This document shows, one piece after another, positions 33,444 to 41,511 of a stretch of DNA of 64,000 nt. Position 1 is the stretch's first letter. Every line of letters starts with the position of its first letter. The notes beneath the pieces are model-generated. The model saw only the letters and a list, made by a program, of their open reading frames with translations. It was not told the origin of the DNA and made no database searches. The stretch lies in assembly GCF_002899675.1 (NCBI RefSeq), contig NZ_PKUU01000007.1, positions 1 through 64,000 on the forward strand, in the 5' to 3' direction. A program made the translations under genes and the position numbers. This DNA comes from Clostridium sp. chh4-2. Its GTDB lineage: Bacteria > Bacillota > Clostridia > Lachnospirales > Lachnospiraceae.

Positions 33444-33546
33444 CTACATTTTGTGGATTAGTCATAGTATAGACTACGTTTTGTAGATTGTCAACTGTTT
33501 TTTCTACATTTTGCATATTTCATTTGACATCATCCTACAAAACGTA
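33444..33546. promoter_or_regulatory. Lysis-lysogeny operator array
   Basis: Four copies of the near-palindrome CTAC(A/G)TTTTGTAG lie at 33444, 33474, 33504 and, inverted, about 33534. The spacing is close to 30 bp, about three helical turns, so all sites face one side of the DNA. The second and fourth sit in the spacers of the two divergent promoters. Confidence 0.8.
33466..33494 (-). promoter_or_regulatory. Lytic (cro-like) promoter
   Basis: On the minus strand TTGACA (33494-33489), a 17-bp spacer and TATACT (33471-33466). The perfect operator CTACGTTTTGTAGA occupies the spacer, so bound repressor would block RNA polymerase. Confidence 0.8.
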
Positions 33547-33552
33547 TATAAT
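33524..33552 (+). promoter_or_regulatory. Repressor maintenance promoter
   Basis: TTGACA (33524-33529), a 17-bp spacer and TATAAT (33547-33552) make a full consensus promoter for the CI-like gene, with an operator in the spacer. This suggests negative autoregulation at high repressor level. Confidence 0.8.
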
Positions 33553-33575
33553 TTCATTAAAGGATGGTGAAATAT

Positions 33576-34214
33576 ATGAGTATCGGTGATAATATAAAAA
33601 AATGGAGAGAAATTAGGAATCTAAAACAATCTGATTTAGCAGAACTCATAGGAGTAAGTGACAAAACAGTCTCTTCATGGGAAATCAACCGGACAGAACC
33701 CAAAATGGGAATGGTTGAAAAAATAAGTGCCGCCCTTAACTGTAAAAAAACAGATATTATCGGTATTGACGAACAAACGGATTGCGATGACGAAACCCTC
33801 CAGATCGCCCATGAGTTTTTTGAAAAGCCTGATCTTCTTAGAATATTTAAAATTTTAAAAAATAGTCCAGAAAAAAAATTACAAGATATAGTATATTACT
33901 TAACTGACGAGACACCTATAATAATTGAGTATATGGAGCCACACAAGGATGAACGTGCCAAAAGGCTTATAAATTATTATACTCATCTAAATGAAGTCGG
34001 CCAAAAAAAAGCTCTTGATAATATAGAAGATCTTGCGAAGATATATCCTGAGAAAGAACCAGATCAATATGACTTTACGATATCAGAATCTCCTATGGTT
34101 GCCGAAACACCTGCACCATATTTGACAGCAGCCCATAACGATCACCTCGACGAAGATGGAGAGATGGAAAAAATACAGTCTGATCTATCTAAATTAAAAC
34201 GTCCACAGAAATAA
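33576..34214 (+). CDS. CI-like HTH (XRE) prophage repressor
   Basis: A 212-residue protein from ATG 33576. Residues 1-65 form the XRE domain (NIKKWREIRNLKQSDLAELIGVSDKTVSSWEINRTEP). The middle part (RAKRLINYYTHLNEVGQKKALDNIEDLAKI) recurs in phage repressors. There is no LexA/S24 self-cleaving peptidase domain. With the ImmA-like gene directly behind it, induction is more likely to depend on the partner protease than on RecA-driven self-cleavage. The partnership is inferred from ImmR/ImmA pairs. Confidence 0.85.
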   Translation: MSIGDNIKKWREIRNLKQSDLAELIGVSDKTVSSWEINRTEPKMGMVEKISAALNCKKTDIIGIDEQTDCDDETLQIAHEFFEKPDLLRIFKILKNSPEKKLQDIVYYLTDETPIIIEYMEPHKDERAKRLINYYTHLNEVGQKKALDNIEDLAKIYPEKEPDQYDFTISESPMVAETPAPYLTAAHNDHLDEDGEMEKIQSDLSKLKRPQK

Positions 34215-34228
34215 TTGGAGATGATTAT

Positions 34229-34711
34229 ATGAGTAAATATGAATCATTATTGGAAGAGGCTGTGCAAAATGGTATCTATGTATTGGAGAACATTGATTTT
34301 GAATCAAAATCTAAAGGTCTCATCAATGGTGATGTGATTGGCCTTAGCGCTAATTTAAAAACCGAAGCCGAACGAGCTTGCACGCTTGCTGAAGAATTAG
34401 GACATCATAAATTAAACTGCGGTAATATTCTTAATCAAAAAGATGACACTAATCGCAAACAGGAAAAGAAAGCTCGTCTTTGGGCTTATAAAAAAATGAT
34501 AACACTTGATAAATTAATTGATGCTTGTTTGAATGGTTGTCAAAACCGTTATGAAATTGCTGAATATTTGGATGTTACAGAAGAATTCCTCCAGGATGCC
34601 ATAGATTCTTATCGATCTAAATTCGGAAAAACATGTTACAAAGGAAACTATTTAATTACGTTTGAACCGGCACTAGCTGTTCATAAGTTAGTGTGGCTTC
34701 AAGCAGAATGA
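34229..34711 (+). CDS. ImmA/IrrE-like metallopeptidase
   Basis: A 160-residue protein 14 bp behind the repressor gene. The core NLKTEAERACTLAEELGHHKLNCG matches the ImmA/IrrE active-site helix, but the usual HExxH reads EELGHH here: the first His is Glu and an extra His follows. This variant is common in phage members of the family. WAYKKMITLDKLIDACLNGCQNRYEIAEYLDVTEEFL is the typical C-terminal part. It probably cleaves the CI-like repressor on induction. Confidence 0.8.
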   Translation: MSKYESLLEEAVQNGIYVLENIDFESKSKGLINGDVIGLSANLKTEAERACTLAEELGHHKLNCGNILNQKDDTNRKQEKKARLWAYKKMITLDKLIDACLNGCQNRYEIAEYLDVTEEFLQDAIDSYRSKFGKTCYKGNYLITFEPALAVHKLVWLQAE

Positions 34712-34746
34712 AAAACCGCCCGGTATTGGCGTACCGAACGGCTTTT
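34711..34746 (+). terminator. Terminator after the ImmA-like gene
   Basis: An imperfect stem, CCGcccGGTA / TACCgaaCGG, preceded by A5 and followed by CTTTTA, lies directly behind the stop codon. Confidence 0.55.
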
Positions 34747-34816
34747 ACATAGATTTCTCTTGCCGGATGTTCCGGAAGATATACTCTATCTCATCAATAG
34801 AATTATATCATTTCCG

Positions 34817-34846
34817 ATACGCCCTGGCAAGGGGCGTATTTTTTGT
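34817..34846 (+). terminator. Second terminator, before the recombinase gene
   Basis: ATACGCCC, a short loop and GGGGCGTAT followed by TTTTTT form a strong intrinsic terminator. It insulates the recombinase from repressor transcription. A TTGTAC/GTACAA inverted repeat (34843-34863) overlaps its end and lies in the recombinase leader. Confidence 0.75.
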
Positions 34847-34883
34847 ACTTATTTTTCGTACAATGATTAAAGGAGATGATAGA

Positions 34884-36272
34884 ATGAAAAAAAGAATTGA
34901 ATCAATTATGAGGGTTGCTTCCTACAGGCGTGTATCCTCCGACGAACAAGCGAAACATGGAGATTCTTTGCGCGATCAAGAGGAACGTACCCTTGAATAC
35001 ATAAATAACCATGATAACATGGTTCTCGCAGGCATCTTCACCGATGACGGAATTTCAGGGCAAAAGTTAGAGCGAGATGATTTTCAACGTCTAATGGATG
35101 CTGTCAAATCAGACGAAATTGATCTAATTATATTTACCAAATTAGACCGTTGGTTTCGTAGTTTACGACATTACTTAAATACCCAAGCTATCTTGGAAGA
35201 GCATAACGTATGTTGGACCGCCATAGATCAGCCATATTTCGACACCAGCACCCCACATGGCAGAGCTTTTGTCGCTCAATCAATGATGTGGGCAGAACTG
35301 GAAGCTCAAAATGATGGTATTCGTATAGTTGACGTTTTTAAAAATAAAGTAAAGTATGGTGAGGTGATCTCAGGAAAAGTTCCGCGCGGATATCGGATCG
35401 AAAACAAACATCTTATTCTTTCAGAAGAAGCACCAGCCATCTACGATAGTATCTTGTATTTTTTAAAAACACAATCTTTAAACGGCACAATTAAATATAT
35501 GAGAAGTCAGCATGGCATAACGATGACACTTGCTAATTTTAAAGATAGCATTTTGCGTAATACCAAATATACTGGAAAGTTTCGTGATAATGATTCTTTC
35601 TGTCCACGTTTAATATCAGATGAAGAATGGAATGAAATTCAGAAAATTTTGGATTCCAACTTAAACATAAAATCAAGTCAACGGTATCCGTATATTTTTT
35701 CTGGACTTTTAGTTTGTGACGAATGTGGTTATAAACTTACAGGCTGTAAAATTAACGTATATACCAAACGAAAAAGCGGCAAGGAATATCGTTACCAATA
35801 TCCTGGTTATGAATGCAAGCGCTTTCAAGCTTACAAGGAATGCTGTAACGGTGGAGAAATACGAGAGCAAAAAATTGAGGATTATTTATTGACGCACATT
35901 AGGGAAGAACTTCAATCCTATATTGCAGAATACAGCAATCAAAACAAAAATAGAATAGACAATCGTGCAAGAAAGAACGCTATTCGCAAAAAACTGGATC
36001 GTTTAAAAGAACTATATGTAGACGAACTTATCTCACTCGATGAATATAAAGTTGATCGTGCTAAATATTTAGAGGAATTAGAAAGCCTTCCGGATATCAT
36101 TGAATCACCAGTTGATTTCACAAAGATTACCGAATTGCTGAACAGTGATTTTGAAACTGTCTATGCAACATTTGACAATGAAGAAAAGCGACGTTTCTGG
36201 CGTACTATAATTAAGGAGATCCGAATTACCAAAAGTACTAATCGTCAGCGTACTTTTAAGATATTTTTTTGA
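34884..36272 (+). CDS. Large serine recombinase (phage integrase)
   Basis: A 462-residue enzyme from ATG 34884, behind AAAGGAGATGATAG. The catalytic domain starts RVASYRRVSSDEQAKHGDSL, with the nucleophile Ser in the RVS motif. It also has FTKLDRWFRSLRH and the DDGISGQKLERDDFQRL segment. The recombinase domain (GKVPRGYRIE) and a zinc-ribbon (LVCDECGYKLTGC ... YECKRF ... ECCNGG) follow. A coiled-coil region at about 395-450 controls direction in this family. It ends 17 bp before the feoB fragment, so it integrated the phage there. Confidence 0.95.
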   Translation: MKKRIESIMRVASYRRVSSDEQAKHGDSLRDQEERTLEYINNHDNMVLAGIFTDDGISGQKLERDDFQRLMDAVKSDEIDLIIFTKLDRWFRSLRHYLNTQAILEEHNVCWTAIDQPYFDTSTPHGRAFVAQSMMWAELEAQNDGIRIVDVFKNKVKYGEVISGKVPRGYRIENKHLILSEEAPAIYDSILYFLKTQSLNGTIKYMRSQHGITMTLANFKDSILRNTKYTGKFRDNDSFCPRLISDEEWNEIQKILDSNLNIKSSQRYPYIFSGLLVCDECGYKLTGCKINVYTKRKSGKEYRYQYPGYECKRFQAYKECCNGGEIREQKIEDYLLTHIREELQSYIAEYSNQNKNRIDNRARKNAIRKKLDRLKELYVDELISLDEYKVDRAKYLEELESLPDIIESPVDFTKITELLNSDFETVYATFDNEEKRRFWRTIIKEIRITKSTNRQRTFKIFF

Positions 36273-36310
36273 TTTTGTTTTACCTCTAACCAAATTATCA
36301 TACCGGAAAC
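36273..36310. other. Prophage right end / attachment site region (attR)
   Basis: Between the recombinase stop (36272) and clear FeoB sequence (from about 36293) the code changes from phage to host. An in-frame TAA at 36287-36289 cuts the feoB frame immediately upstream. The crossover must lie in these few dozen bases. The exact core cannot be fixed, because attL is outside the window. Confidence 0.75.
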
Positions 36311-38041
36311 TGGCCGGGAAAGACGGTAGCCTCCGCTAGAGGTACCTTTGAATACGAGGCTCAAAGCTTTCTTCTGGTAGACCTGCCGGGTACTTATTCG
36401 TTATCAGCTCATTCGGAAGAAGAAGAAATCACCAGAGATTATCTAAGTTCAGGAGATGCGGACATGACGATTGTGGTCTGTGACGCCACTTGTCTGGAAC
36501 GCGGACTTCATCTTTTAAAGCAGATTATCTCGCTGGATGAATTAAAAGATACCGGAAAACCGGTCATTCTGTGCATTAATCTGTGTGACGAAGCGGGTAA
36601 AAAGGGAATTGAAATCGATTTTGACCTGTTAAGAGACGTAATTCAGATCCCGGTCGTTTCCTGCTGCGCCAGATGTCAAAATTCATTGACAGCGCTGAAA
36701 AAAGCAGTTGCGGACGCCGTAACACAGACATTTCACTATGAATGCCTGGATTTTTCGCCCAAACGTCTGGCTGAAGAAGTGGTTGAATATACAAAAGCCG
36801 ATTACCGCCGCAGAGAAGAGTTTTTAGACCGGATTGTGACAGGAAAAATAAGCGGGCTGCTTCTGATGATTGCTTTGCTTTTAGGCGTATTCTGGCTGAC
36901 CATGACCGGGGCCAATTATCCGGGCGAACTGCTGTGGAAAGGACTGTTTTTTATAGAAGCAAGTCTGGCCCAATGGATGATCTCCATTCATGCACCGTCC
37001 TGGCTGATCGGAGTGCTTGTATATGGCGTTTACAGAGTTCTGGCATGGGTTGTAGCGGTTATGCTGCCTCCGATGGCGATCTTCTTCCCGCTGTTCACTT
37101 TATTGGAGGATCTGGGCTATCTTCCGCGTGTGGCATTTAACATGGATCATGCATTTCAAAAATGCAAGGCCTGCGGCAAGCAATGTCTGACTATGGCTAT
37201 GGGGCTGGGCTGCAATGCGGCCGGTGTTGTGGGCTGCCGGATTATCGATTCGCCCAGGGAGCGTTTAATCGCAATTCTGACCAATGCCATGGTTCCGTGC
37301 AACGGCAGATTTCCGACGCTGTTTACGCTGATTACGCTTTTCTTTATTGCAGGCATTCATGACTCAGTCCTGGCTTCTCTCGGCTCCGCGGCTATTTTAA
37401 CCTTGGCCATCGTAGGCGGAGTTATGGCGACGCTTGGCTGCTCCTGGCTTCTGTCACATACTTTGTTAAAAGGGGTTCCCTCTTCTTTCACATTGGAACT
37501 GCCGCCTTACCGAAGACCTCAGGTCGGAAAAGTTATAGTCCGCTCCATTTTTGACAGGACATTATTTGTCCTTGGCAGGGCGATTGCAGTGGCTGCTCCT
37601 GCCGGGCTTGTTATATGGGTTCTTGCCAATACCTATGTGGACGGCCAAAGCATTTTGCTCATTTTAACCGGATTTTTCGATCCTTTGGCAAAACTGATGG
37701 GCTTAGACGGCGTCATTCTGGTCGCTTTTATTCTGGGCTTCCCTGCAAATGAAATCGTTCTTCCGATTATCCTCATGGCCTATCTGCAAACCGGAACTCT
37801 GGTGGAAATGACGGACATCGCCGCTTTAAAAGACCTGCTGGTCAGCCATGGCTGGACTTGGGTTACTGCAGTCTGTATGCTCATATTCTGTCTGTTCCAT
37901 TGGCCTTGTTCCACAACCTGCCTGACAATCCACAAGGAGACCGGTTCCTGGAAGTGGACCGCAGTGGCCGTATTGCTGCCCACCCTTTTAGGATTCTGTC
38001 TATGTGTGATCGTGTCTTCGGTTGCCCGGCTTCTGATCTAG
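36290..38041 (+). pseudogene. feoB: Ferrous iron transporter FeoB, 3' part split by the prophage
   Basis: 583 codons of FeoB remain. The fragment opens NYHTGNWPGKTV, the switch I region right after the P-loop. It then has LVDLPGTYSLSAHSEEEEI (G3) and CINLCDEAGKKGIEID (NxxD-like G4). The membrane core carries LEDLGYLPRVAF, CNAAGVVGCRIIDSPRERLIAILTNAMVPCNGRFPTLFTLI and FILGFPANEIVLPIILMAY. The start codon and GxPNxGKT P-loop, about 30-40 residues, are missing. They should lie on the far side of the prophage. No GTP-driven uptake is expected unless the phage excises. A downstream internal ATG (36464) would give a protein without a working G domain. Confidence 0.9.
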
Positions 38042-38092
38042 GTGTATAATACCTACTGAATATAAATTGATGATGCGGAGGCTCTGATATCT

Positions 38093-38629
38093 ATGATCAG
38101 TCAGGTTACAAAATTAAAATGTATGAATTTTGTGGAGCAGGTTCTCCATGTCCCGGGCAACTATTCAGGCGGTATTTTAGAGATGGCAATTGTTTTCGAC
38201 AGCGCTTTGGACCGGAATACGTCAGCCACATTGACCGGAGATTTAATAAAGGCGTTAAAAGCTCACAGCCCTGTCTTTCGGAATGTGCTGCTGAATACAA
38301 TCATATGGAAAAATGGAAAAGAAATGGTTAAATCAGTGACTCCAATGCCGATTCTGCAGATGGGACGCTTCTTTGATGATTGGGAAACTATTACGGAAGT
38401 CAAACCGGTTGATGAACTGGCCCGGCAGCTCCAACTATTTTATGCACGTTCAAAACTGATCTTTTTGTTGACAAACGGAGATTTTTTTATCGAACATGTG
38501 GATAACATCGCTTCTTATATGAAACCATTCTTGGAAAAGAAGCTGGTTATACTCACCACTGATAAAGAAGATACGGCATTAAAACTGACGCGGCGGACCT
38601 TATTAATTCCGCCGGAAATGATAGGATAA
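38093..38629 (+). CDS. Hypothetical protein downstream of feoB, 178 aa
   Basis: A cytosolic mixed alpha/beta protein with CATGATC-spaced ATG 51 bp after feoB. Segments such as FLLTNGDFFIEHVDNIASYM and KKLVILTTDKEDTALKLTRRTLLIPP alternate strands and helices, and may be a Rossmann- or vWA-like fold. I do not recognise the family. It is likely co-transcribed with feoB, so the prophage would also change its expression. Confidence 0.6.
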   Translation: MISQVTKLKCMNFVEQVLHVPGNYSGGILEMAIVFDSALDRNTSATLTGDLIKALKAHSPVFRNVLLNTIIWKNGKEMVKSVTPMPILQMGRFFDDWETITEVKPVDELARQLQLFYARSKLIFLLTNGDFFIEHVDNIASYMKPFLEKKLVILTTDKEDTALKLTRRTLLIPPEMIG

Positions 38630-38670
38630 TGCTTCAGCCGGATTTACGTCCCGCTTTGCTTGAAATTTGA

Positions 38671-38783
38671 CAGAAATGGCGGCCGTTTTGGTTGTTCCGC
38701 TCCGATTTGGATAAACGCTCAGATTCATACAGCTAATTTATTCAAAAAGGACGTACAGAACAGAAACGGCCGCCATTTGCTGT
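38671..38783. repeat. Perfect 15-bp inverted repeat with long loop
   Basis: AAATGGCGGCCGTTT (38674-38688) and its exact complement AAACGGCCGCCATTT (38764-38778) enclose 75 bp. Matching continues imperfectly outward and inward. The element lies between two convergent genes and could be a terminator structure or a small mobile element remnant. Confidence 0.7.
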
Positions 38784-38793
38784 TGGATTCGTT

Positions 38794-39285
38794 CTATGCC
38801 TTTTCCCATTCTGCAATCACAGTCTGCCCTGCTGCTGCATCCATACCGGTCAGATATTTGGGGGACTCATGGCCTTTCAGATCGGTGATAACAAAAACCA
38901 CCAGATCGGAATAACCTTTCTCTTCGATTATTTTCCTGTCGAACTTTAGTAAAATATCTCCGCACTTCACTTTAGCCCCCGCTTTCGTGCAAAGCACAAA
39001 TCCCTCGCCGTTTAACGCAACCGTATCCAAACCGGCATGAATTAAAACTTCGATTCCATTTGACAGCGTCATTCCTATGACATGTTTGGAATCGTCCATA
39101 ACAACGCTGATCACTCCGTCCGCAGGCGCCACAACCTGCCCCTCTGTCGGATAAATCGCAACTCCATCTCCCAACCGTTTGGTGGAAAATACCGGATCAG
39201 GCACTTGATCCATGGGAATAACCGTTCCGGAAACAAAAGCTTTTAAATGGTTTGGCTGGTTCTTTTTCTTCATAAATGCGAACAT
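38794..39285 (-). CDS. PTS glucose-type IIA component
   Basis: A 163-residue IIA(Glc)-like protein from ATG 39285 (AAGGAG nine bases upstream). It has GTVIPMDQVPDPVFSTKRLGDGVAIYP, GVISVVMDDSKHVIGMTLSNGIEVLIHAGLDTVALNG with the phosphorylated His in the IHxGxDTV motif, and the second conserved His in the preceding SKHVIG. It accepts phosphate from HPr and passes it to an IIBC partner that is not in this window. It could also serve as a regulatory IIA. Confidence 0.9.
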   Translation of the reverse strand: MFAFMKKKNQPNHLKAFVSGTVIPMDQVPDPVFSTKRLGDGVAIYPTEGQVVAPADGVISVVMDDSKHVIGMTLSNGIEVLIHAGLDTVALNGEGFVLCTKAGAKVKCGDILLKFDRKIIEEKGYSDLVVFVITDLKGHESPKYLTGMDAAAGQTVIAEWEKA

Positions 39286-39322
39286 TGGTTTCTTCTCCTT
39301 TTCGTAGGACCGTTCTATGGTT

Positions 39323-39808
39323 TCAGTCAAGAATAATGCTGTATTCCTGTTTTAACTGTTCATACTGAATCCTGCAGTTGGCCGGACTGGTGGACGGCAG
39401 CATGACAGATGGGATTCCAGTTTTCGGGTAACAGTATTTCTTATATAAAGCGGTCGCTTTGCTGCCTGTTGTAAAGATTTTCCGTATGCTGGCCTGTTTT
39501 AAAATGATGTCCATATCATTGGCAACCGGATTCTTAATGCTGGCATCATCGGCTCCCTGAATCTCACAGCTGGCGAGAACATCCCATAAAGCGATATGGT
39601 GCTTTTTTACCATAATTATCTTTTCTTCTATTGATATTGGCATTTGCTCGTTCAAAACATCTGAAAGAACTTTCCAGAACCGGTTTCTGGGATGGCCATA
39701 GTAAAATCCCTGTTCTCTCGATTTTGGAGAAGGGATGGTTCCCAATATTAAAATTTCTGAATCGGAATCATAGATTGGATCAAATTGATGTTGTACAACT
39801 TCTGACAT
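39323..39808 (-). CDS. DNA-deoxyinosine (hypoxanthine) glycosylase
   Basis: A 161-residue member of the uracil-DNA glycosylase superfamily. HQFDPIYDSDSEILILGTIPSPKSREQGFYYGHPRNRFWKVL contains the motif A region (GTIPS). LPSTSPAN near the C-terminus is the motif B-like loop typical of the hypoxanthine-glycosylase branch. It removes deaminated adenine from DNA. ATG 39808 is chosen because the 12 upstream codons precede the conserved start. It is followed by the IIA gene after 38 bp. Confidence 0.88.
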   Translation of the reverse strand: MSEVVQHQFDPIYDSDSEILILGTIPSPKSREQGFYYGHPRNRFWKVLSDVLNEQMPISIEEKIIMVKKHHIALWDVLASCEIQGADDASIKNPVANDMDIILKQASIRKIFTTGSKATALYKKYCYPKTGIPSVMLPSTSPANCRIQYEQLKQEYSIILD

Positions 39809-39936
39809 ATTAACCTCTATTCTGCTGGCGGTTGATGCCGCCATCGTATTTGAACCTTTTTATATCTTCTGTCTTCTCTATCATACCGCAAAATCTTCTT
39901 TTTTACATCATTTGGCTGAATTAAAATTATATAATT

Positions 39937-39980
39937 GAAAAAAGCAGCCTCAGGTTCAACCAAACCCTTAGCTGCCTTTC
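39937..39980 (-). terminator. Terminator after the acidic lipoprotein gene
   Basis: On the minus strand GGCAGC and GCTGC pair around a long loop with an inner GGTT/AACC match, followed by TTTTTTC. It lies about 30 bp behind the lipoprotein stop. Confidence 0.65.
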
Positions 39981-40010
39981 CTTATGTAAGCCGCTGACGG
40001 CTTTTTTTAA

Positions 40011-40355
40011 TTACTGAGCTGCGCTTGTGCTTTCAGCTTCTTCTGCATTAGCTTCTACAGATTCAGAATCTGCTTCTTCTGTTTCAACAGATTCTGCTTC
40101 TTCTAAAGATGCTGCTTCTTCTGTTGATTCTTCTACGCTGGATTCTTCTGCGCTTGTTTCGCCTTCTGCAGATGTTTCATCAGCAACAGTTGTTTCTTCT
40201 GTTGTTGTTTCCTCAGCTGTTGTTTCAACAGTTGTCTCTACTGTTGTTTCTGCATTTGTGGATTCTGCTTTCTCACCGCCGCAAGCTGTTACGGATACAG
40301 CTAACATAGCTGCTAAAGCTACTGCGCACATACCTTTTTTAAATGTTTTTTTCAT
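40011..40355 (-). CDS. Small low-complexity acidic lipoprotein
   Basis: A 114-residue protein from ATG 40355, behind AAAAGGGAG. A lipoprotein signal MKKTFKKGMCAVALAAMLAV ends in SVTAC, giving a lipid-anchored Cys near residue 24. All the rest is Glu/Thr/Ser/Ala repeats (VETTVETTAEETTTEE, AEESSVEESTEEAASLEEAE). Such tails are extended spacers on the outer face of the membrane. No enzymatic domain is present, so a binding or surface role is only a guess. Confidence 0.75.
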   Translation of the reverse strand: MKKTFKKGMCAVALAAMLAVSVTACGGEKAESTNAETTVETTVETTAEETTTEETTVADETSAEGETSAEESSVEESTEEAASLEEAESVETEEADSESVEANAEEAESTSAAQ

Positions 40356-40578
40356 AATTAATTCTCCCTTTTGCCGCCTTATTATCGTTTCTTCAGCGAC
40401 GTAATGAATTATAACAAATTGTGCTGAGAATGCAATCACATTCATAAAATAGTAAGATTTTTTCTTTTTTTCTTAATTCTTTTAATTATGTTTTCATACA
40501 TTTCGAGCTTTTGTTCCAGTATATTACATTTATTTTAAGATAAAAACTGTCTGATCGGTTCTCAGTTTATTCTGATTA

Positions 40579-41511
40579 TTAGCGGACACGCCTCTGTTTT
40601 ACCCGTTTTTTCATCCAACTGGCCATATACATCATAAGTCCAATTAAAATCAACAGTAAGCCGATGGCAACCGTAATTATCACAGTACTTTTTATCCATA
40701 GCTTCCATCCCGGTCGTTTTTGAGGAGCCGGGATTTCTATTGTGCTGGGTTCTGTCTGCATCACGATATCTTCAAATACTTCGTCAGGTTCTTCTACCGG
40801 GCGGTAGACGGCTTTCCACTGAATACCACCTGGTTTAGTCAGAACGGTTTTGCCGCCATACCTCACCCGGTAATCGCATAGACGTTTTTCGCCGTATGCA
40901 GTCGCATCCCGGCACCATTGCCCCATATCATCCTGATAAGGCTGTCCATCCCAATCAATATTGGTTATACGATAGTCACTTTCAGGCAGACCTGCCATAG
41001 CCAGCAGGGTTCCTTCATATCCCTCTAATTTGGGCCGTTCTTCATCCGGTGTAATCAGATATTCTCCAAGCTGATATGCATCTGAGTTGTAATCATGGTA
41101 GGTAACCGGAAATTCCAAACCGGTCTCCCATCGATCTTCCAAACACACAGTCTCTAACAACGGAAATGTGGATACCATCCTCTCTCCAGTATACTCATTA
41201 TAAATAGAAATTTCTGTGGTCTGGGGAATCGAATCAATATACTCCATCCGGTCATATATTACCTCATCTTCCACCATTTGCTCCGACTTTTCATCCGGCA
41301 GCTCCACCGTCTGCCAGGAATCCAGCTGATACACAATTCCATTCTCATCCACATACTCCTGTTGAGGCGGCTCAAATATCCGGCCTGCCGAATCAAATAT
41401 CTCAGAGGTTTTCGTTATTTCTTCAGCCCTCGGCCCCTGAGCAAATGTTTCAGCAGAAAAACAGCAAATATAGAAAAGAACAGGTGCTATCACATATAAT
41501 ATCCGTTTCAT
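40579..41511 (-). CDS. Membrane-anchored companion of the giant adhesin
   Basis: A 310-residue protein with a signal peptide (MKRILYVIAPVLFYICCFSA) and a long extracellular beta-rich part with paired Tyr/Asp motifs. One C-terminal transmembrane helix (IITVAIGLLLILIGLMMYM) ends in KKRVKQRRVR. The start overlaps the stop of the giant gene by 4 bp, so the two are translationally coupled. It may hold or process the adhesin at the membrane. No known family recognised. Confidence 0.7.
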   Translation of the reverse strand: MKRILYVIAPVLFYICCFSAETFAQGPRAEEITKTSEIFDSAGRIFEPPQQEYVDENGIVYQLDSWQTVELPDEKSEQMVEDEVIYDRMEYIDSIPQTTEISIYNEYTGERMVSTFPLLETVCLEDRWETGLEFPVTYHDYNSDAYQLGEYLITPDEERPKLEGYEGTLLAMAGLPESDYRITNIDWDGQPYQDDMGQWCRDATAYGEKRLCDYRVRYGGKTVLTKPGGIQWKAVYRPVEEPDEVFEDIVMQTEPSTIEIPAPQKRPGWKLWIKSTVIITVAIGLLLILIGLMMYMASWMKKRVKQRRVR

